Below, piece by piece: positions 41,400 through 49,995 of a stretch of DNA of 64,000 nt; position 1 is the stretch's first letter, and each line of letters starts with the position of its first letter. A model generated the notes under the pieces. That model saw only the letters and a program-made list of their open reading frames with translations. It searched no databases and was not told where the DNA came from. The position numbers were made by a program, and so were the translations under genes. The stretch is from the NCBI GenBank assembly GCA_034927685.1, contig JAYFPO010000016.1, positions 1 to 64,000 on the forward strand, given 5' to 3'. Source of the stretch: RGIG3159 sp034927685. GTDB lineage: Bacteria > Bacillota > Clostridia > Oscillospirales > Oscillospiraceae.

Positions 41400-42737
41400 T
41401 CAGCCAATCAGAATTTTTTCCACGGGACGTTCCAGCGGGACCCGATTCCGCTTCTCCGCGAGCGCAAGCGCGAGCGTAAGCCCGCCGATTCTTCCTGCGT
41501 ACATCAGAAAAATCAAAACAAGTCTGGACACCGTTCCAAGGGTCTGGGTGACCCCCATGGAGAGGCCCACGGTACCGATGGCGGAAACCGATTCAAACAG
41601 TGCCTGCAGCAGAGAAATCGGCTCTATGGCGCAGATGATCAGCACCGCCAGGATGACGCCGGCCAAATACATGGACGCGACAGCACCGGCTTGACGGACG
41701 GTATCCGGTTCAATCTTCCGCCGGAACATGACCACGCTGCTCTCATTCCGGGCGCAGCGCAGGGTGCTGACCACGAGGACCGCAAAGGTCACGGTTTTGA
41801 TACCGCCCGCCGTCGAACCAGGCGAGCCGCCGACGAACATCAAAAGAACCGAGATCAGTCCGCCGCTCTGGCTCAGAGCCGCCTCATCGACGGTGTTAAA
41901 GCCCGCCGTCCTGGTCGTCACCGACTGGAACAGCGACGCCAGAACCCGCTGCCAAGCGGTGAGGCCGGAAAAGGCCGCACGGCGCTCCGTCAGATAGAAC
42001 AGCATTGCGCCGCCGAAAATCAGGATGCCGGTGGTCGTCAACACAATTTTCGTGTGCAGCTCGCATTTACTGACGCGGAAGCCGTGCCGCAGAAGGTCGT
42101 CCCATACCAGAAAGCCGAGGCCGCCCACGACAATCAGCGCCATGATGGTCAGATTGACCGTCGGGTCGCCCACATAGGTGGTAAACGACGCGGCGCCGAA
42201 GCGTCCCATCAGATCGAAGCCCGCGTTGCAGAAGGCGGAAACCGCATGGAACAGCCCATACCAGATGGCGACGCGCGCCGGCATATCCTGACTGAACCGG
42301 AGCGCCAGCACCGACGCGCCGCAGAGCTCACAGATCATGGTGCCAATCAGAATGCGCTTGATGGTCCGCACCACGCCGGAAAGACGCAGGGTTCCGGCCG
42401 ACTGCATCAGGAGCCGCCGTTCATGCATCGCCAGCTTTTTTCGCATCATCAGAGCGAACATGGTAATCACGGTCATAAAGCCAAGGCCGCCCACCTGAAT
42501 CAGCAGCAGAATGACAAGCTGTCCGCAGAAGGTCCAGTGTGTAAAGGTATCCGTCACCACGAGACCGGTGACGCAGGTGGCGCTGACCGATGTGAACAGA
42601 CAGGTCAGATAATTGGTCCACTGTCCATCCCGGGCCGAGAAGGGGCAGGAGAGCAAAAAACTGCCTGCCAGAATTACGACCATAAACCCAAGCGCGAGAA
42701 TTTGCGCAGAGGTCAGGTTTATTTTACGTTCGTGCAT
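41400..42737 (-). CDS. ktrB: Potassium uptake membrane subunit (KtrB/TrkH family)
   Basis: A 445-residue K+ translocating subunit with four repeated membrane-pore-membrane units. Selectivity-like segments are SVSATCVTGLV, HAVSAFCNAGFDL, TTRTAGFNTV and SVSAIGTVGLSMG, each with the filter glycine; GGSPGSTAGGIKT marks the intramembrane loop region. It associates with the RCK protein encoded 13 bases downstream. The ATG at 42737 follows GGAGGG; the earlier Met at 42788 lacks an RBS. K+ (or Na+-coupled K+) uptake for osmotic and turgor control is the expected role. Confidence 0.93.
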   Translation of the reverse strand: MHERKINLTSAQILALGFMVVILAGSFLLSCPFSARDGQWTNYLTCLFTSVSATCVTGLVVTDTFTHWTFCGQLVILLLIQVGGLGFMTVITMFALMMRKKLAMHERRLLMQSAGTLRLSGVVRTIKRILIGTMICELCGASVLALRFSQDMPARVAIWYGLFHAVSAFCNAGFDLMGRFGAASFTTYVGDPTVNLTIMALIVVGGLGFLVWDDLLRHGFRVSKCELHTKIVLTTTGILIFGGAMLFYLTERRAAFSGLTAWQRVLASLFQSVTTRTAGFNTVDEAALSQSGGLISVLLMFVGGSPGSTAGGIKTVTFAVLVVSTLRCARNESSVVMFRRKIEPDTVRQAGAVASMYLAGVILAVLIICAIEPISLLQALFESVSAIGTVGLSMGVTQTLGTVSRLVLIFLMYAGRIGGLTLALALAEKRNRVPLERPVEKILIG

Positions 42738-43208
42738 GTTATCCCTCCAAAGAACCGCGCAGGGTAACCGCGGCTCCTTATTATGCAATAGAGACCATTA
42801 TAATATAGAATGAGTTAATTTTGTGTTAAACAAAAAAATATTGTCGGTATTTTCCGATGGACCGTGGGCGCCAAAGCGAAGCGTTCCGCGGAAGTCCTGA
42901 TCGAAAAACCGGCGTTCCCGCATCGTCAGCATAAGGCCGAGCCCTGCCGCCGCGGCATGCCGGAACATGGCGATGGCGACGTCCACACAGGAGAGCCTAA
43001 CCGCATCAGAATCGTGGTGCTTGGAACAGTTATATTATTATACTCCTTCCCTCAATAATCTGGAAGAGGTATTTCCCTTTCTGAACAACCATTATAAGGA
43101 TATTTTTGCTTTTTTCAATCCTTTTCAGAAATATTTGTTTTTTGATCGGTCAGCCGCAAAATGTACGGCGCAGCCGGAATTATCTTGATTTTCCGGGAGG
43201 AATGCGGT
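42738..43208. other. Intergenic region between ktrB and the small ORF
   Basis: About 470 bases separate two divergent transcription units. A minus-strand TATAAT (about 42797-42802) probably belongs to the ktr promoter, without a convincing -35 box. A minus-strand open frame of 62 codons (42798-42986) has no RBS and reaches into that promoter, so I do not call it. I looked for a c-di-AMP riboswitch, which often precedes ktr genes, and did not recognise its conserved core. Nothing else is evident. Confidence 0.5.
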
Positions 43209-43388
43209 ATGCTCAAAGCGAATATTGGCGGAACTTGCGATGTGGGAACCGCTTTTGAAAATGCAGCAGCGGGGCAAGGCGCTGCCACAAGCCCGGAAGG
43301 CGGAGGCCAACCGCTTCAAGAGGCGGCCGGAATCCCTGTTTTTGGAATTCCACACATTTTATCGATAAGGGAACTGTTTGTCAAATGA
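43209..43388 (+). CDS. Possible 59-residue small protein coupled to the ACT-MBL gene
   Basis: An open frame with an excellent ribosome site (GGGAGG, 43195-43200, 8 bases spacing) before ATG 43209, whose stop overlaps the next start as ATGA. The product is Gly/Ala-rich in its first two thirds (MLKANIGGTCDVGTAFENAA, then GQGAATSPEGGGQ) and more hydrophobic near its end (AGIPVFGIPHILSIRELFVK). It has no recognised domain. The downstream gene has no good RBS of its own, so this frame may exist chiefly to couple translation. It could be a leader peptide or a real small protein; I cannot tell which. Confidence 0.45.
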   Translation: MLKANIGGTCDVGTAFENAAAGQGAATSPEGGGQPLQEAAGIPVFGIPHILSIRELFVK

Positions 43389-44815
43389 AAAAAACCTTTA
43401 CCACCGTCATGCCGGATCAGGTCGGCGCCTTTCTGGCCGCGAGCGAGATTTTTGCCGCGCTGCAGCTGAACATCACCCGCGTCAGCTACAACAAGGCCGT
43501 CGACACGCATATGCTGTTTATCGAGGCCGAGGGGGATGCCGCCGCTCTGGAACAGGCCGCCGCTTCCCTGGAGGCCATCGGCTATTTGCAGGACGGAAAA
43601 AACAGCGGCCGCGTGATTCTTCTCGAATTTCGCCTCCGCGACCGTCCCGGCGCAGTGCGCCCCGTCCTGGAGCTGATCAGCCGATTCCGCTTCAACATTT
43701 CCTACATCAGCTCACAGGAAAACGGGACGGGCCATCAGCATTTCCGTATGGGCCTGTTCGTAGAGGGCGGCGAGGACATCTCCCGCTTTCTTCGGCAGGT
43801 GACGCAGCTCTGCGACGTCCGAATTCTCCACTATGATCCCTCTGGCATTGCGCTGGATAACACGGTGTTTTATCTGTCCTTTGCCGACCGGATCGCGGAA
43901 AAGCTGGGGCTTTCGGACGAGGAGAAGCGGAGGCTGATCGTCGATTCCAACCTGGTCATGGAGCTTCTGACGCAGCGCAACAGCCCGCCCTATAAGACCT
44001 TTGATTACATCGGAAAATTCGCGGAATGTCTGCACGCCGCCCACGGGGCCGCGTATGTGCCGCGCATCACCAGATACCCATTGCCGGACGGCGGCACTGC
44101 CGTGCTGGTGGAGCCGCCCTGCGGCAGCAACCTGTGCCTGATGGAGACGGGCGGGGAGCTGCTCTGCGTGGACAGCGGGTTTCCCTGCTTTCAGGCGGAA
44201 ACGCTGGCCTGCCTGCGCGGCCTCTATCCGAACTTCGACACGCGGCGCAAGACGCTGCTGCTGACCCACGCCGACGTGGACCACTGCGGTCTTGTGGATT
44301 ACTTTGACCGTGTGCTGGTCAGCCGGGAAAGTCTTCAGAATTTCGTGCGGGAAAACGCTGGCCAAGACAATTTTCGGGAGCAGAACCCCCTCCACGCGCC
44401 CTACGTCCGCATCAGCAAGCTGCTCTCCGGCTATCGGCCTTTCTCCACCGCCCGAATGGAGGAGATCGGCGGAAGAAGCGACGACGACGACAGTTTGCTG
44501 ACCAGGATCGGCTGCGTGGATATCGGCGGCCTGCGGTTTGAGGTGTACGAGGCCGCCGGCGGCCATGTGCGGGGGGAAACCGTCTATGTGGAGCGGCGGC
44601 TGCGGATTGTCTTCACCGGCGACATTTTTGTCAATCCGAAGGGCTTCCTCCCTGCGCAAGCCGCGTTCAACCGGCTGGCGCCCTATTTAATGACCTCTGT
44701 GGATACCGATCCGGAGCTGGCCGCCCAGGAGCGGACCGCCGTGTTTGCGCTGCTGAAAGAGGGGCATTGGCTCCTGTTCGGCGGCCACGGCGCGGCCATG
44801 CCCGTCGAGTGCTGA
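43385..44815 (+). CDS. ACT-ACT-metallo-beta-lactamase-fold fusion protein
   Basis: A 476-residue soluble protein in three parts. Residues 1 to about 70 and 75-150 look like two ACT domains (MPDQVGAFLAASEIFAALQL; EFRLRDRPGAVRPVLELISR), small modules that bind amino acids and control enzymes. From about 210 there is a metallo-beta-lactamase fold with HADVDHCG (H295-D297-D299-H300), GGHVRGET, FTGDIFVN and a final GGHG. The canonical HxHxDH motif has Asp in place of the second His, which should alter metal binding. A ligand-gated hydrolase is a natural guess; the substrate is unknown. The start overlaps the small ORF upstream. A terminator follows. Confidence 0.8.
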   Translation: MKKTFTTVMPDQVGAFLAASEIFAALQLNITRVSYNKAVDTHMLFIEAEGDAAALEQAAASLEAIGYLQDGKNSGRVILLEFRLRDRPGAVRPVLELISRFRFNISYISSQENGTGHQHFRMGLFVEGGEDISRFLRQVTQLCDVRILHYDPSGIALDNTVFYLSFADRIAEKLGLSDEEKRRLIVDSNLVMELLTQRNSPPYKTFDYIGKFAECLHAAHGAAYVPRITRYPLPDGGTAVLVEPPCGSNLCLMETGGELLCVDSGFPCFQAETLACLRGLYPNFDTRRKTLLLTHADVDHCGLVDYFDRVLVSRESLQNFVRENAGQDNFREQNPLHAPYVRISKLLSGYRPFSTARMEEIGGRSDDDDSLLTRIGCVDIGGLRFEVYEAAGGHVRGETVYVERRLRIVFTGDIFVNPKGFLPAQAAFNRLAPYLMTSVDTDPELAAQERTAVFALLKEGHWLLFGGHGAAMPVEC

Positions 44816-44846
44816 CCGGGCAGCGCGGAGCGCCGCATAGAAAATC

Positions 44847-44880
44847 AAATGGCTGCCCAGTGTAGACCGGGCAGCCATTT
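44847..44880. terminator. Bidirectional terminator between the ACT-MBL gene and yhaM
   Basis: A perfect 12-bp stem AAATGGCTGCCC (44847-44858) with its complement (44869-44880) is bounded by A and T runs and lies between two convergent genes. Confidence 0.85.
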
Positions 44881-44933
44881 TGTATGGGCCGTTTCCGGCG
44901 CATGCTGTCAAAGAAGACGGGCGGTTTTCTGCA

Positions 44934-45881
44934 TCATGCGTGATGGTACAATTTCTTATCCAGCGCAAAAATGCGGCTGCTGAATTCTCCGACGGGAACC
45001 TCCGCCAGCGCCTCCGCATAAATCTCCATGCGGCTGTCAATAGAATCGATGCAGGAAAGCAATTCGGCTTCCGCGCAGAGGGGCCTCACCGCCGCGCCGA
45101 ATTCCGGCTCCCCGTGGTGAGAGAGGATCATATGCTGCAGCAGCAGCGATTTTTCCTCCGGAATGCCGAGCGATTTTTCGGTTTCCGCCACTTCCTGCGC
45201 GCCCATGACCAGGTGGCCGAGCAGCTGGCCCTTGACGGAGTAATCCGTGACCATACCGAGGCCGGAGAAGGTAAACTCATATTCCTTAGCAAAGTCATGG
45301 AGCAGCGTTCCGGTGAGCAGCAGGCTGCGGTCGATGACGTTTGCGTAGAGTTCAGAAAGAAAATCGGCGGTTTGCAGCATATGGAAGGTGTGCATCAAAA
45401 GGCCGGAAAGAAAGCTGTGGTGGACGCTTTTTGCCGCCGGAATGCTTTGGAAGGCCACCAAATGGCGCTCGAGCAGCGTTTCGCTGACGCGCCGGTAATC
45501 TTCATCGCCGATGGAACGCACAAGGCTGTGGATCTTGCCGAGCGTTTCCTCGACGTCGATCGGCGCGACCGGGACCAACGTGGAAACGTCATAGCGGTCG
45601 TTTTCGTCGGCCAGGCGAAGACGGCTGACGGTGATTTGCGGCGTGCCTTTGAATTCGGAGACCTCTCCGCGGATTTTCACGATTTTCCCGGCGTCGGGGC
45701 CACCGAGCGGGCCCTTGTAGTCCCAGACCTTTGCGTCGATGACGCCGGTTTTGTCCGACAGCACCGCGCTCAGGAAGGATTTCCCGGCGGAAGTGGTTTT
45801 CAGATAGGCGCCTTTCAATAGATAGAAGCCTTCTATTTCCTGCCCGTAGGCCATATCGAGAATCGGTTTGTTGTATTCCAT
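44934..45881 (-). CDS. yhaM: 3'-5' exoribonuclease YhaM family
   Basis: A 315-residue nuclease combining an N-terminal OB-fold nucleic-acid-binding domain (FLSAVLSDKTGVIDAKVWDY, about residues 36-55) with an HD hydrolase domain. HD-domain metal ligands are visible in VHHSFLSGLLMHTFHML, GTLLHDFAKE and LSHHGEPEFGA. YhaM trims the 3' ends of RNA and DNA in Gram-positive bacteria. Length and domain order match the family. The ATG at 45881 follows GGGAGG; the 26 codons upstream lack an RBS. It is monocistronic and convergent with the ACT-MBL gene. Confidence 0.93.
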   Translation of the reverse strand: MEYNKPILDMAYGQEIEGFYLLKGAYLKTTSAGKSFLSAVLSDKTGVIDAKVWDYKGPLGGPDAGKIVKIRGEVSEFKGTPQITVSRLRLADENDRYDVSTLVPVAPIDVEETLGKIHSLVRSIGDEDYRRVSETLLERHLVAFQSIPAAKSVHHSFLSGLLMHTFHMLQTADFLSELYANVIDRSLLLTGTLLHDFAKEYEFTFSGLGMVTDYSVKGQLLGHLVMGAQEVAETEKSLGIPEEKSLLLQHMILSHHGEPEFGAAVRPLCAEAELLSCIDSIDSRMEIYAEALAEVPVGEFSSRIFALDKKLYHHA

Positions 45882-46080
45882 GCGTTGGTATCCTCCCGTA
45901 TCATGCTTTTCTCCCAAAAGCTTATCAGGCAGCCAAGCCTGTGTCAAGCTGAAATTCATGCCGTACTCCGCGCTGCCGGCAGAAAAAATGCGCGCCCGGT
46001 TGCCGCGTCTGCGCCGGCAGGTGGAGAAACGCGCCGGAGGTACCGGCCGCCGATGAATCTGTCCGGGATACCGCGGCCTG

Positions 46081-46288
46081 CTATGCCAGGATCGTTGCTA
46101 TGTACCGCACCGTCGTACAATGCCCGGCGGCGATGCGATTCTTGCGCTGAAAGCTCACGCGTCGTACGGGCGCCATGTTCTTGACCATCTGACCGCCGAC
46201 AGAGCCGGCTTCACGAGAGGACAGGTCGCCGTTATAGCCGTTCTTCAGGTTGACGCCGACCTCTGTTGCTGTCAAAATACATCTGGAA
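46081..46288 (-). pseudogene. Truncated alpha/beta-type small acid-soluble spore protein gene
   Basis: Minus-strand codons 46269-46174 encode ATEVGVNLKNGYNGDLSSRE followed by AGSVGGQMVKNM, the highly conserved DNA-binding half of alpha/beta-type SASPs, which coat spore DNA. The N-terminal helix that should precede it is missing: upstream sequence runs into the recombinase stop codon only 20 bases away. The C-terminal MIExxE-type helix is replaced by an unrelated arginine-rich stretch ending at 46081. Both ends are thus broken. The open frame does have a GTG at 46296, but a functional SASP is unlikely. The N-terminal half was not found at the other side of the recombinase module. Confidence 0.75.
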
Positions 46289-47941
46289 TTAGGCACGATC
46301 CACGGATTTCAGCGAATCGGACCCAGTATTTCCAATAAACCGGTAAAAGATTTTGATATCCTGTTTGTATGGCGTCTTTGGCCCGGCGACCGTCTTGCCT
46401 TCCGGGAGAATGCGCTCGCTGATCTCAATTCGGTCGATGAGCGCGGCAAGTGTGGCGGGCGTCAACTCGTCAATGTGGGAGGCGGACTTTACCAGCGAGC
46501 AGAATTTACACCGGTCCTGATGCCTGCTTTGCCGGTCCTCCAGCACTGCATGCAGATGCGCCGCGGCCTCCGCGTGCTGACTGCTGTCCGTCTCCAAATT
46601 CTGCACCATTCTGGCCAGACGGTCGTCGGATAAAATGCCGGCCAGGTTGTCCTGATACAGCTTTGTAATCATCTTGTCGGAGTTCTGAATGCTGGCTTCA
46701 TGGCTTTTGATCTGCGCCGTGACCTGGGCGGAAAATTCGATTCCGTACGACTCCGTCTGCAGCCGCTCCACGATTGCATCGATTTCTGCGTCGGAAAGAT
46801 CGATCAGAGAATTCAGATCATCCGTGACAATCTGCCGGAGGTCGTCATACTTGATTCTGGCCGGGTGGTCGCAGGGATGCGCGCTCCGCTTCGGCAGGTT
46901 GTTGCACTGCAGATACCAGTATTTTTCCCGCTCGCCCTTGTACACGCCGCCGGCACTGCACATGGCGGCGCCGCAGTTGGCGCAAAAAACCAACCCGCCG
47001 AAAATGCTCCGCCGCACTGCGTCATAGCCAGAGGAGACGGTCGATCTTCCGGCCAGATTTCTCTGCGCCAGCTCCCAGGTTACCTGGTCGACGAGCGGCG
47101 TATGTGTTCCGTCCGTGATAAACCATTCGTTTCTTGCAAGAGCCTTTTTCTGCTTGGACTTCAGGCTGACCTTTTTCGTCTTTCCGAGCAGCGTCTTTCC
47201 AAGATAGACCTCGTTCCGAATGATGCGTTTTACCGTGGTGTAGTTCCACAGGTCGGAGGCTCGCGCCGCGCTGTCCGGCCCAAAGTTGTCCCGGTACAGA
47301 GCGCGGTATTTTAGGGGCGGAATGATTCGCTGCCGAGTCAGAAATTCCGTGATGGAGCGGGTGGACTCGCCCTTCGCGGCAAGGGAAAAGATCAGCGTTA
47401 CAACATGGGCGGTCTGCTCATCGGGGACGAGACAATGCCGGTTTTCCGGGTCGCGCCGGTAACCGTATGGTGGGCACGCCGCATACTCTCCGGCGCTTTT
47501 TTTTGCCCGCATCACCGTTTTGATTTTTCGCGATACCTCGCGGATATAAACGTCGTTCATCGCGAACTGAAACGGGGCGAGCGCATTGTCCTTTTCCGAG
47601 TCAAAGTTGTCGTAGATGGCGATATACCGGATTCCGTGATCCGGAAAGAATTTCTCGGCATAGTAGGAGGATTCCTGCATATCCCGCCCAAGTCGCGAGA
47701 GGTCCTTCGTAATGATCAGGTTGACGGCGCAGCCGTCAAGGGACTGGATCATCGCGGTGAATCCCGGACGCTTGAAATTACCTCCGGACCAGCCGTCGTC
47801 GACGAATTCCTGCAGCAGCACGATTCCATATTTCTCGCAGTACTGCTGGATGGTCAGCCGCTGGTTCTTGATGCTGCCGGACTCGCTGGTTTTGTACTCT
47901 TCTTCGGATAGTCTTAAATAGGAATATGCGTAGAGCGTCAT
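46289..47941 (-). CDS. Large serine recombinase (second)
   Basis: A 550-residue recombinase, distinct from the first. The resolvase domain starts YSYLRLSEEEY with catalytic S12, followed by SGSIKNQRL, DDGWSGGNFKRPGF and ITKDLSRLGRD. The recombinase domain contains PYGYRRDPENRHCLVPDEQ, and the zinc ribbon FCANCGAAMCSAGG pairs with later Cys (CNNLPKRSAHPCDHP). A C-terminal helical region follows. The ATG at 47941 overlaps the stop of a small upstream gene (ATGA). The 3' end abuts the truncated spore-protein gene, suggesting the module integrated there or captured its end. No conjugation or phage genes accompany it. Confidence 0.92.
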   Translation of the reverse strand: MTLYAYSYLRLSEEEYKTSESGSIKNQRLTIQQYCEKYGIVLLQEFVDDGWSGGNFKRPGFTAMIQSLDGCAVNLIITKDLSRLGRDMQESSYYAEKFFPDHGIRYIAIYDNFDSEKDNALAPFQFAMNDVYIREVSRKIKTVMRAKKSAGEYAACPPYGYRRDPENRHCLVPDEQTAHVVTLIFSLAAKGESTRSITEFLTRQRIIPPLKYRALYRDNFGPDSAARASDLWNYTTVKRIIRNEVYLGKTLLGKTKKVSLKSKQKKALARNEWFITDGTHTPLVDQVTWELAQRNLAGRSTVSSGYDAVRRSIFGGLVFCANCGAAMCSAGGVYKGEREKYWYLQCNNLPKRSAHPCDHPARIKYDDLRQIVTDDLNSLIDLSDAEIDAIVERLQTESYGIEFSAQVTAQIKSHEASIQNSDKMITKLYQDNLAGILSDDRLARMVQNLETDSSQHAEAAAHLHAVLEDRQSRHQDRCKFCSLVKSASHIDELTPATLAALIDRIEISERILPEGKTVAGPKTPYKQDIKIFYRFIGNTGSDSLKSVDRA

Positions 47942-48138
47942 TGAACCCCTCCCAAACGCTCCCACATACGTGCTTCCGCGTCAAGTATACCATGCTTTGT
48001 TTCTCCCGTCATCAGGTAATTCAGAGCGGGGTTTCCGGATATTTCCAGAAACAAAACCTCATCGAGCCGGATGTTGGAAAAAGACCTGGTGACCCGGTAG
48101 CATTTGTTTTCGATCTGGTACGTCATGTCGTCGGCCAT
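47938..48138 (-). CDS. Small protein coupled to the second recombinase
   Basis: A 66-residue protein beginning MADDMTYQIENKCYRVTRSF, mixed alpha/beta in character, with no transmembrane segment and no recognised domain. The ATG at 48138 follows AAAGGAGG, and the stop overlaps the recombinase start, so the two are translationally coupled. This resembles small accessory ORFs that travel with large serine recombinases and could be an excision or expression factor. It is unrelated in sequence to the 63-residue partner of the first recombinase. Confidence 0.75.
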   Translation of the reverse strand: MADDMTYQIENKCYRVTRSFSNIRLDEVLFLEISGNPALNYLMTGETKHGILDAEARMWERLGGVQ

Positions 48139-48300
48139 CGAATTCCTCCTTTTATGGAGTATTATGTCCATGATTGGAAAAAAGGTGCACACGGATCGAA
48201 AAAAGCGCCGCGCCGGTTTCATGCAGCCCGGCTTTTGGAAGGATTGTATGTCCGGGCGGGGAGGTGCAGCCAACAGGAGGAAGAGGCGGAAAACACTGCG

Positions 48301-48348
48301 AAAACAGCGCCGGGAAAACCGCTTTCACAGTTTTCCCGGCGCTGTTTT
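48301..48348. terminator. Bidirectional terminator below the liv operon
   Basis: A perfect 19-bp stem, 48301-48319 with 48330-48348, loop CGCTTTCACA, begins with AAAA and ends with TTTT. It terminates livF transcription and probably marks the chromosome side of the recombinase module. The remaining sequence between 48139 and 48446 shows no gene. Confidence 0.85.
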
Positions 48349-48446
48349 ATTTTGGCTGTTTTGCAAATGTTCCCTGCGCCCCGCACAAGATCAGGCGCTG
48401 CAAGCGAAAATCGTTTGGGGAGCATCCACCGGAGTGCATGCCGATG

Positions 48447-49160
48447 TTAACTTCTCGTCTTGCCGAGATAGGCTTCCTTGATGGACTCGTCGCTCAGAAG
48501 CTCCTGACCGGTGCCGCTCTTTGTGATGATGCCGGTCTCCAGCACATAGGCAAAGTCCGCAATTTTCAGCGCCATATTGGCGTTTTGCTCCACCAGCAGA
48601 ATGGTCACGCCCTGCCGGTTGATCTCCTTGATGATCGAGAAGATATCCTGCACCACCAGCGGCGCAAGGCCCAGCGAGGGCTCGTCCAGCATCATCATCT
48701 TCGGCCGGGACATCAGGCCGCGGCCCACCGCCAGCATCTGCTGCTCGCCGCCGGAAAGCGTGCCGGCGAGCTGCCAGTTCCGTTCCTGCAGACGCGGGAA
48801 AAGCGTATAGACCCATTCAATATCCTTGGCAATGCCGCTCTTGTCGTCACGAAGATAAGCACCGACCTTCAGGTTTTCCAGCACGGTCAGGTTTGGGAAT
48901 ACGCGGCGTCCTTCCGGGACCTGCGCAATGCCGGCCTCAAGGATCTTATTGCTGGGCTTTCCCAGAAGCTCCTGATCGTTGTAGTAAATGGAGCCGGACT
49001 TGGCTTTGACCAGAGCGGAAATGGTGCGGAGCGTCGTCGATTTTCCGGCGCCGTTTGCGCCGATCAGCGTCACGGTCTTGCCGTCCGGCACCTCGAGGCT
49101 GATGCCGCGCAGCGCCTGAATGCCGCCGTAGGCTACGCAGAGGTTTTCAATTTTAAGCAT
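48447..49160 (-). CDS. livF: Branched-chain amino acid ABC transporter ATPase LivF
   Basis: The second ATPase of the Liv importer, 237 residues. It has Walker A (IGANGAGKSTTLR), the signature LAGTLSGGEQQMLAVGRGLM, Walker B (MMLDEPSLGLAP) and the H-loop region VTILLVEQNANMAL typical of LivF. The start at 49160 overlaps the end of livG by 8 bases. It is the last gene of a five-gene operon that imports leucine, isoleucine, valine or related amino acids. A strong terminator lies about 100 bases below. Confidence 0.95.
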   Translation of the reverse strand: MLKIENLCVAYGGIQALRGISLEVPDGKTVTLIGANGAGKSTTLRTISALVKAKSGSIYYNDQELLGKPSNKILEAGIAQVPEGRRVFPNLTVLENLKVGAYLRDDKSGIAKDIEWVYTLFPRLQERNWQLAGTLSGGEQQMLAVGRGLMSRPKMMMLDEPSLGLAPLVVQDIFSIIKEINRQGVTILLVEQNANMALKIADFAYVLETGIITKSGTGQELLSDESIKEAYLGKTRS

Positions 49161-49995
49161 CTTCCTCCACCCCCAAATATGCGTCGATCACCTTCTGATT
49201 CGCCTGAATTTCCCGCGGCGTTCCCGAGGCGATCAGCTTGCCGAAATCCAGCACATAAATCCGGTCGGAAATATCCATGACCAGGTTCATATGGTGCTCG
49301 ATCAGCAGAATGGTGATTTTGAATTCATTGCGGATCTGGCCGATGAACGAGGTCAGCTCGTCGGTCTCCTGGGGATTCATGCCGGCCGCCGGCTCGTCCA
49401 GCAGCAGCAGCTTCGGGTTGGTTGCCAGCGCCCGCGCGATCTCGAGTCTCCTCTGCTTGCCATAGGGCAGGCTGGTGGAGAGCTCGTTCCGTGCCCCCTC
49501 CAGTCCGACAATCCGCAGCAGTTCCTGGACCTCCTCACGCTGCCGTGCCTCCTCCTTCCGGTTGCCGCGGAATGTGGCGGAAAACACATTGCTGGTTCTG
49601 CGCATATGCTTGGCAATCAGAACATTGTCAAAGACGGTCTGGCTTTTCCAGAGACGGATGTTCTGGAAGGTTCGCGCCATACCGGCGTTTGTGATGACAT
49701 CCGGCGCTTTGACAACGGACTTCCGGTATTCTCCGTGATTTTCGCCGGCATAGAGCTTCCTCATTTTTCCCTTGGGGTAGTTCTCCACCAGCAGCGTGTC
49801 GTTAAAGTACACCGCGCCGTTGGTCGGCTCGTAGACGCCGGTGATGGCGTTGAAGGCTGTGGTCTTGCCCGCGCCGTTCGGCCCGATCAGCGCCACGATC
49901 TCTCCTTCGTTGACCTCCATGCTGAGGTTGTTGAGGGCGACGACGCCGCCAAACTGCATGGTGACGTTTTCCAGTCGAAGCACATGTTCAGGCAT
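49153..49995 (-). CDS. livG: Branched-chain amino acid ABC transporter ATPase LivG
   Basis: A 280-residue LivG-type ATPase. It has Walker A (IGPNGAGKTTAFN), the signature segment LSTSLPYGKQRRLEIARALA (LSYGxQ-like, usual for LivG), LLLDEPAAGMNPQE and ILLIEHHMNLVM. Compared with typical LivG of about 255 residues it carries an insert around residues 65-95 (KGKMRKLYAGENHGEYRKSV). The ATG at 49995 overlaps the livM stop; the longer frame upstream is inside livM and unlikely. It pairs with LivF to power LivH/LivM. Confidence 0.94.
   Translation of the reverse strand: MPEHVLRLENVTMQFGGVVALNNLSMEVNEGEIVALIGPNGAGKTTAFNAITGVYEPTNGAVYFNDTLLVENYPKGKMRKLYAGENHGEYRKSVVKAPDVITNAGMARTFQNIRLWKSQTVFDNVLIAKHMRRTSNVFSATFRGNRKEEARQREEVQELLRIVGLEGARNELSTSLPYGKQRRLEIARALATNPKLLLLDEPAAGMNPQETDELTSFIGQIRNEFKITILLIEHHMNLVMDISDRIYVLDFGKLIASGTPREIQANQKVIDAYLGVEEDA

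Noticed and set aside
42798..42986. A 62-codon minus-strand frame upstream of ktrB
   Set aside because: It has no RBS and overlaps the likely ktr -10 box; no family resemblance was seen.
42738..43208. Possible c-di-AMP riboswitch ahead of the potassium genes
   Set aside because: Known context made it worth checking, but the conserved core sequences of that riboswitch were not recognised on the minus strand.
38611..48138. A full integrative conjugative element or prophage between the two recombinases
   Set aside because: No relaxase, coupling protein, type IV secretion, capsid or replication gene is present; the genes in between look chromosomal.
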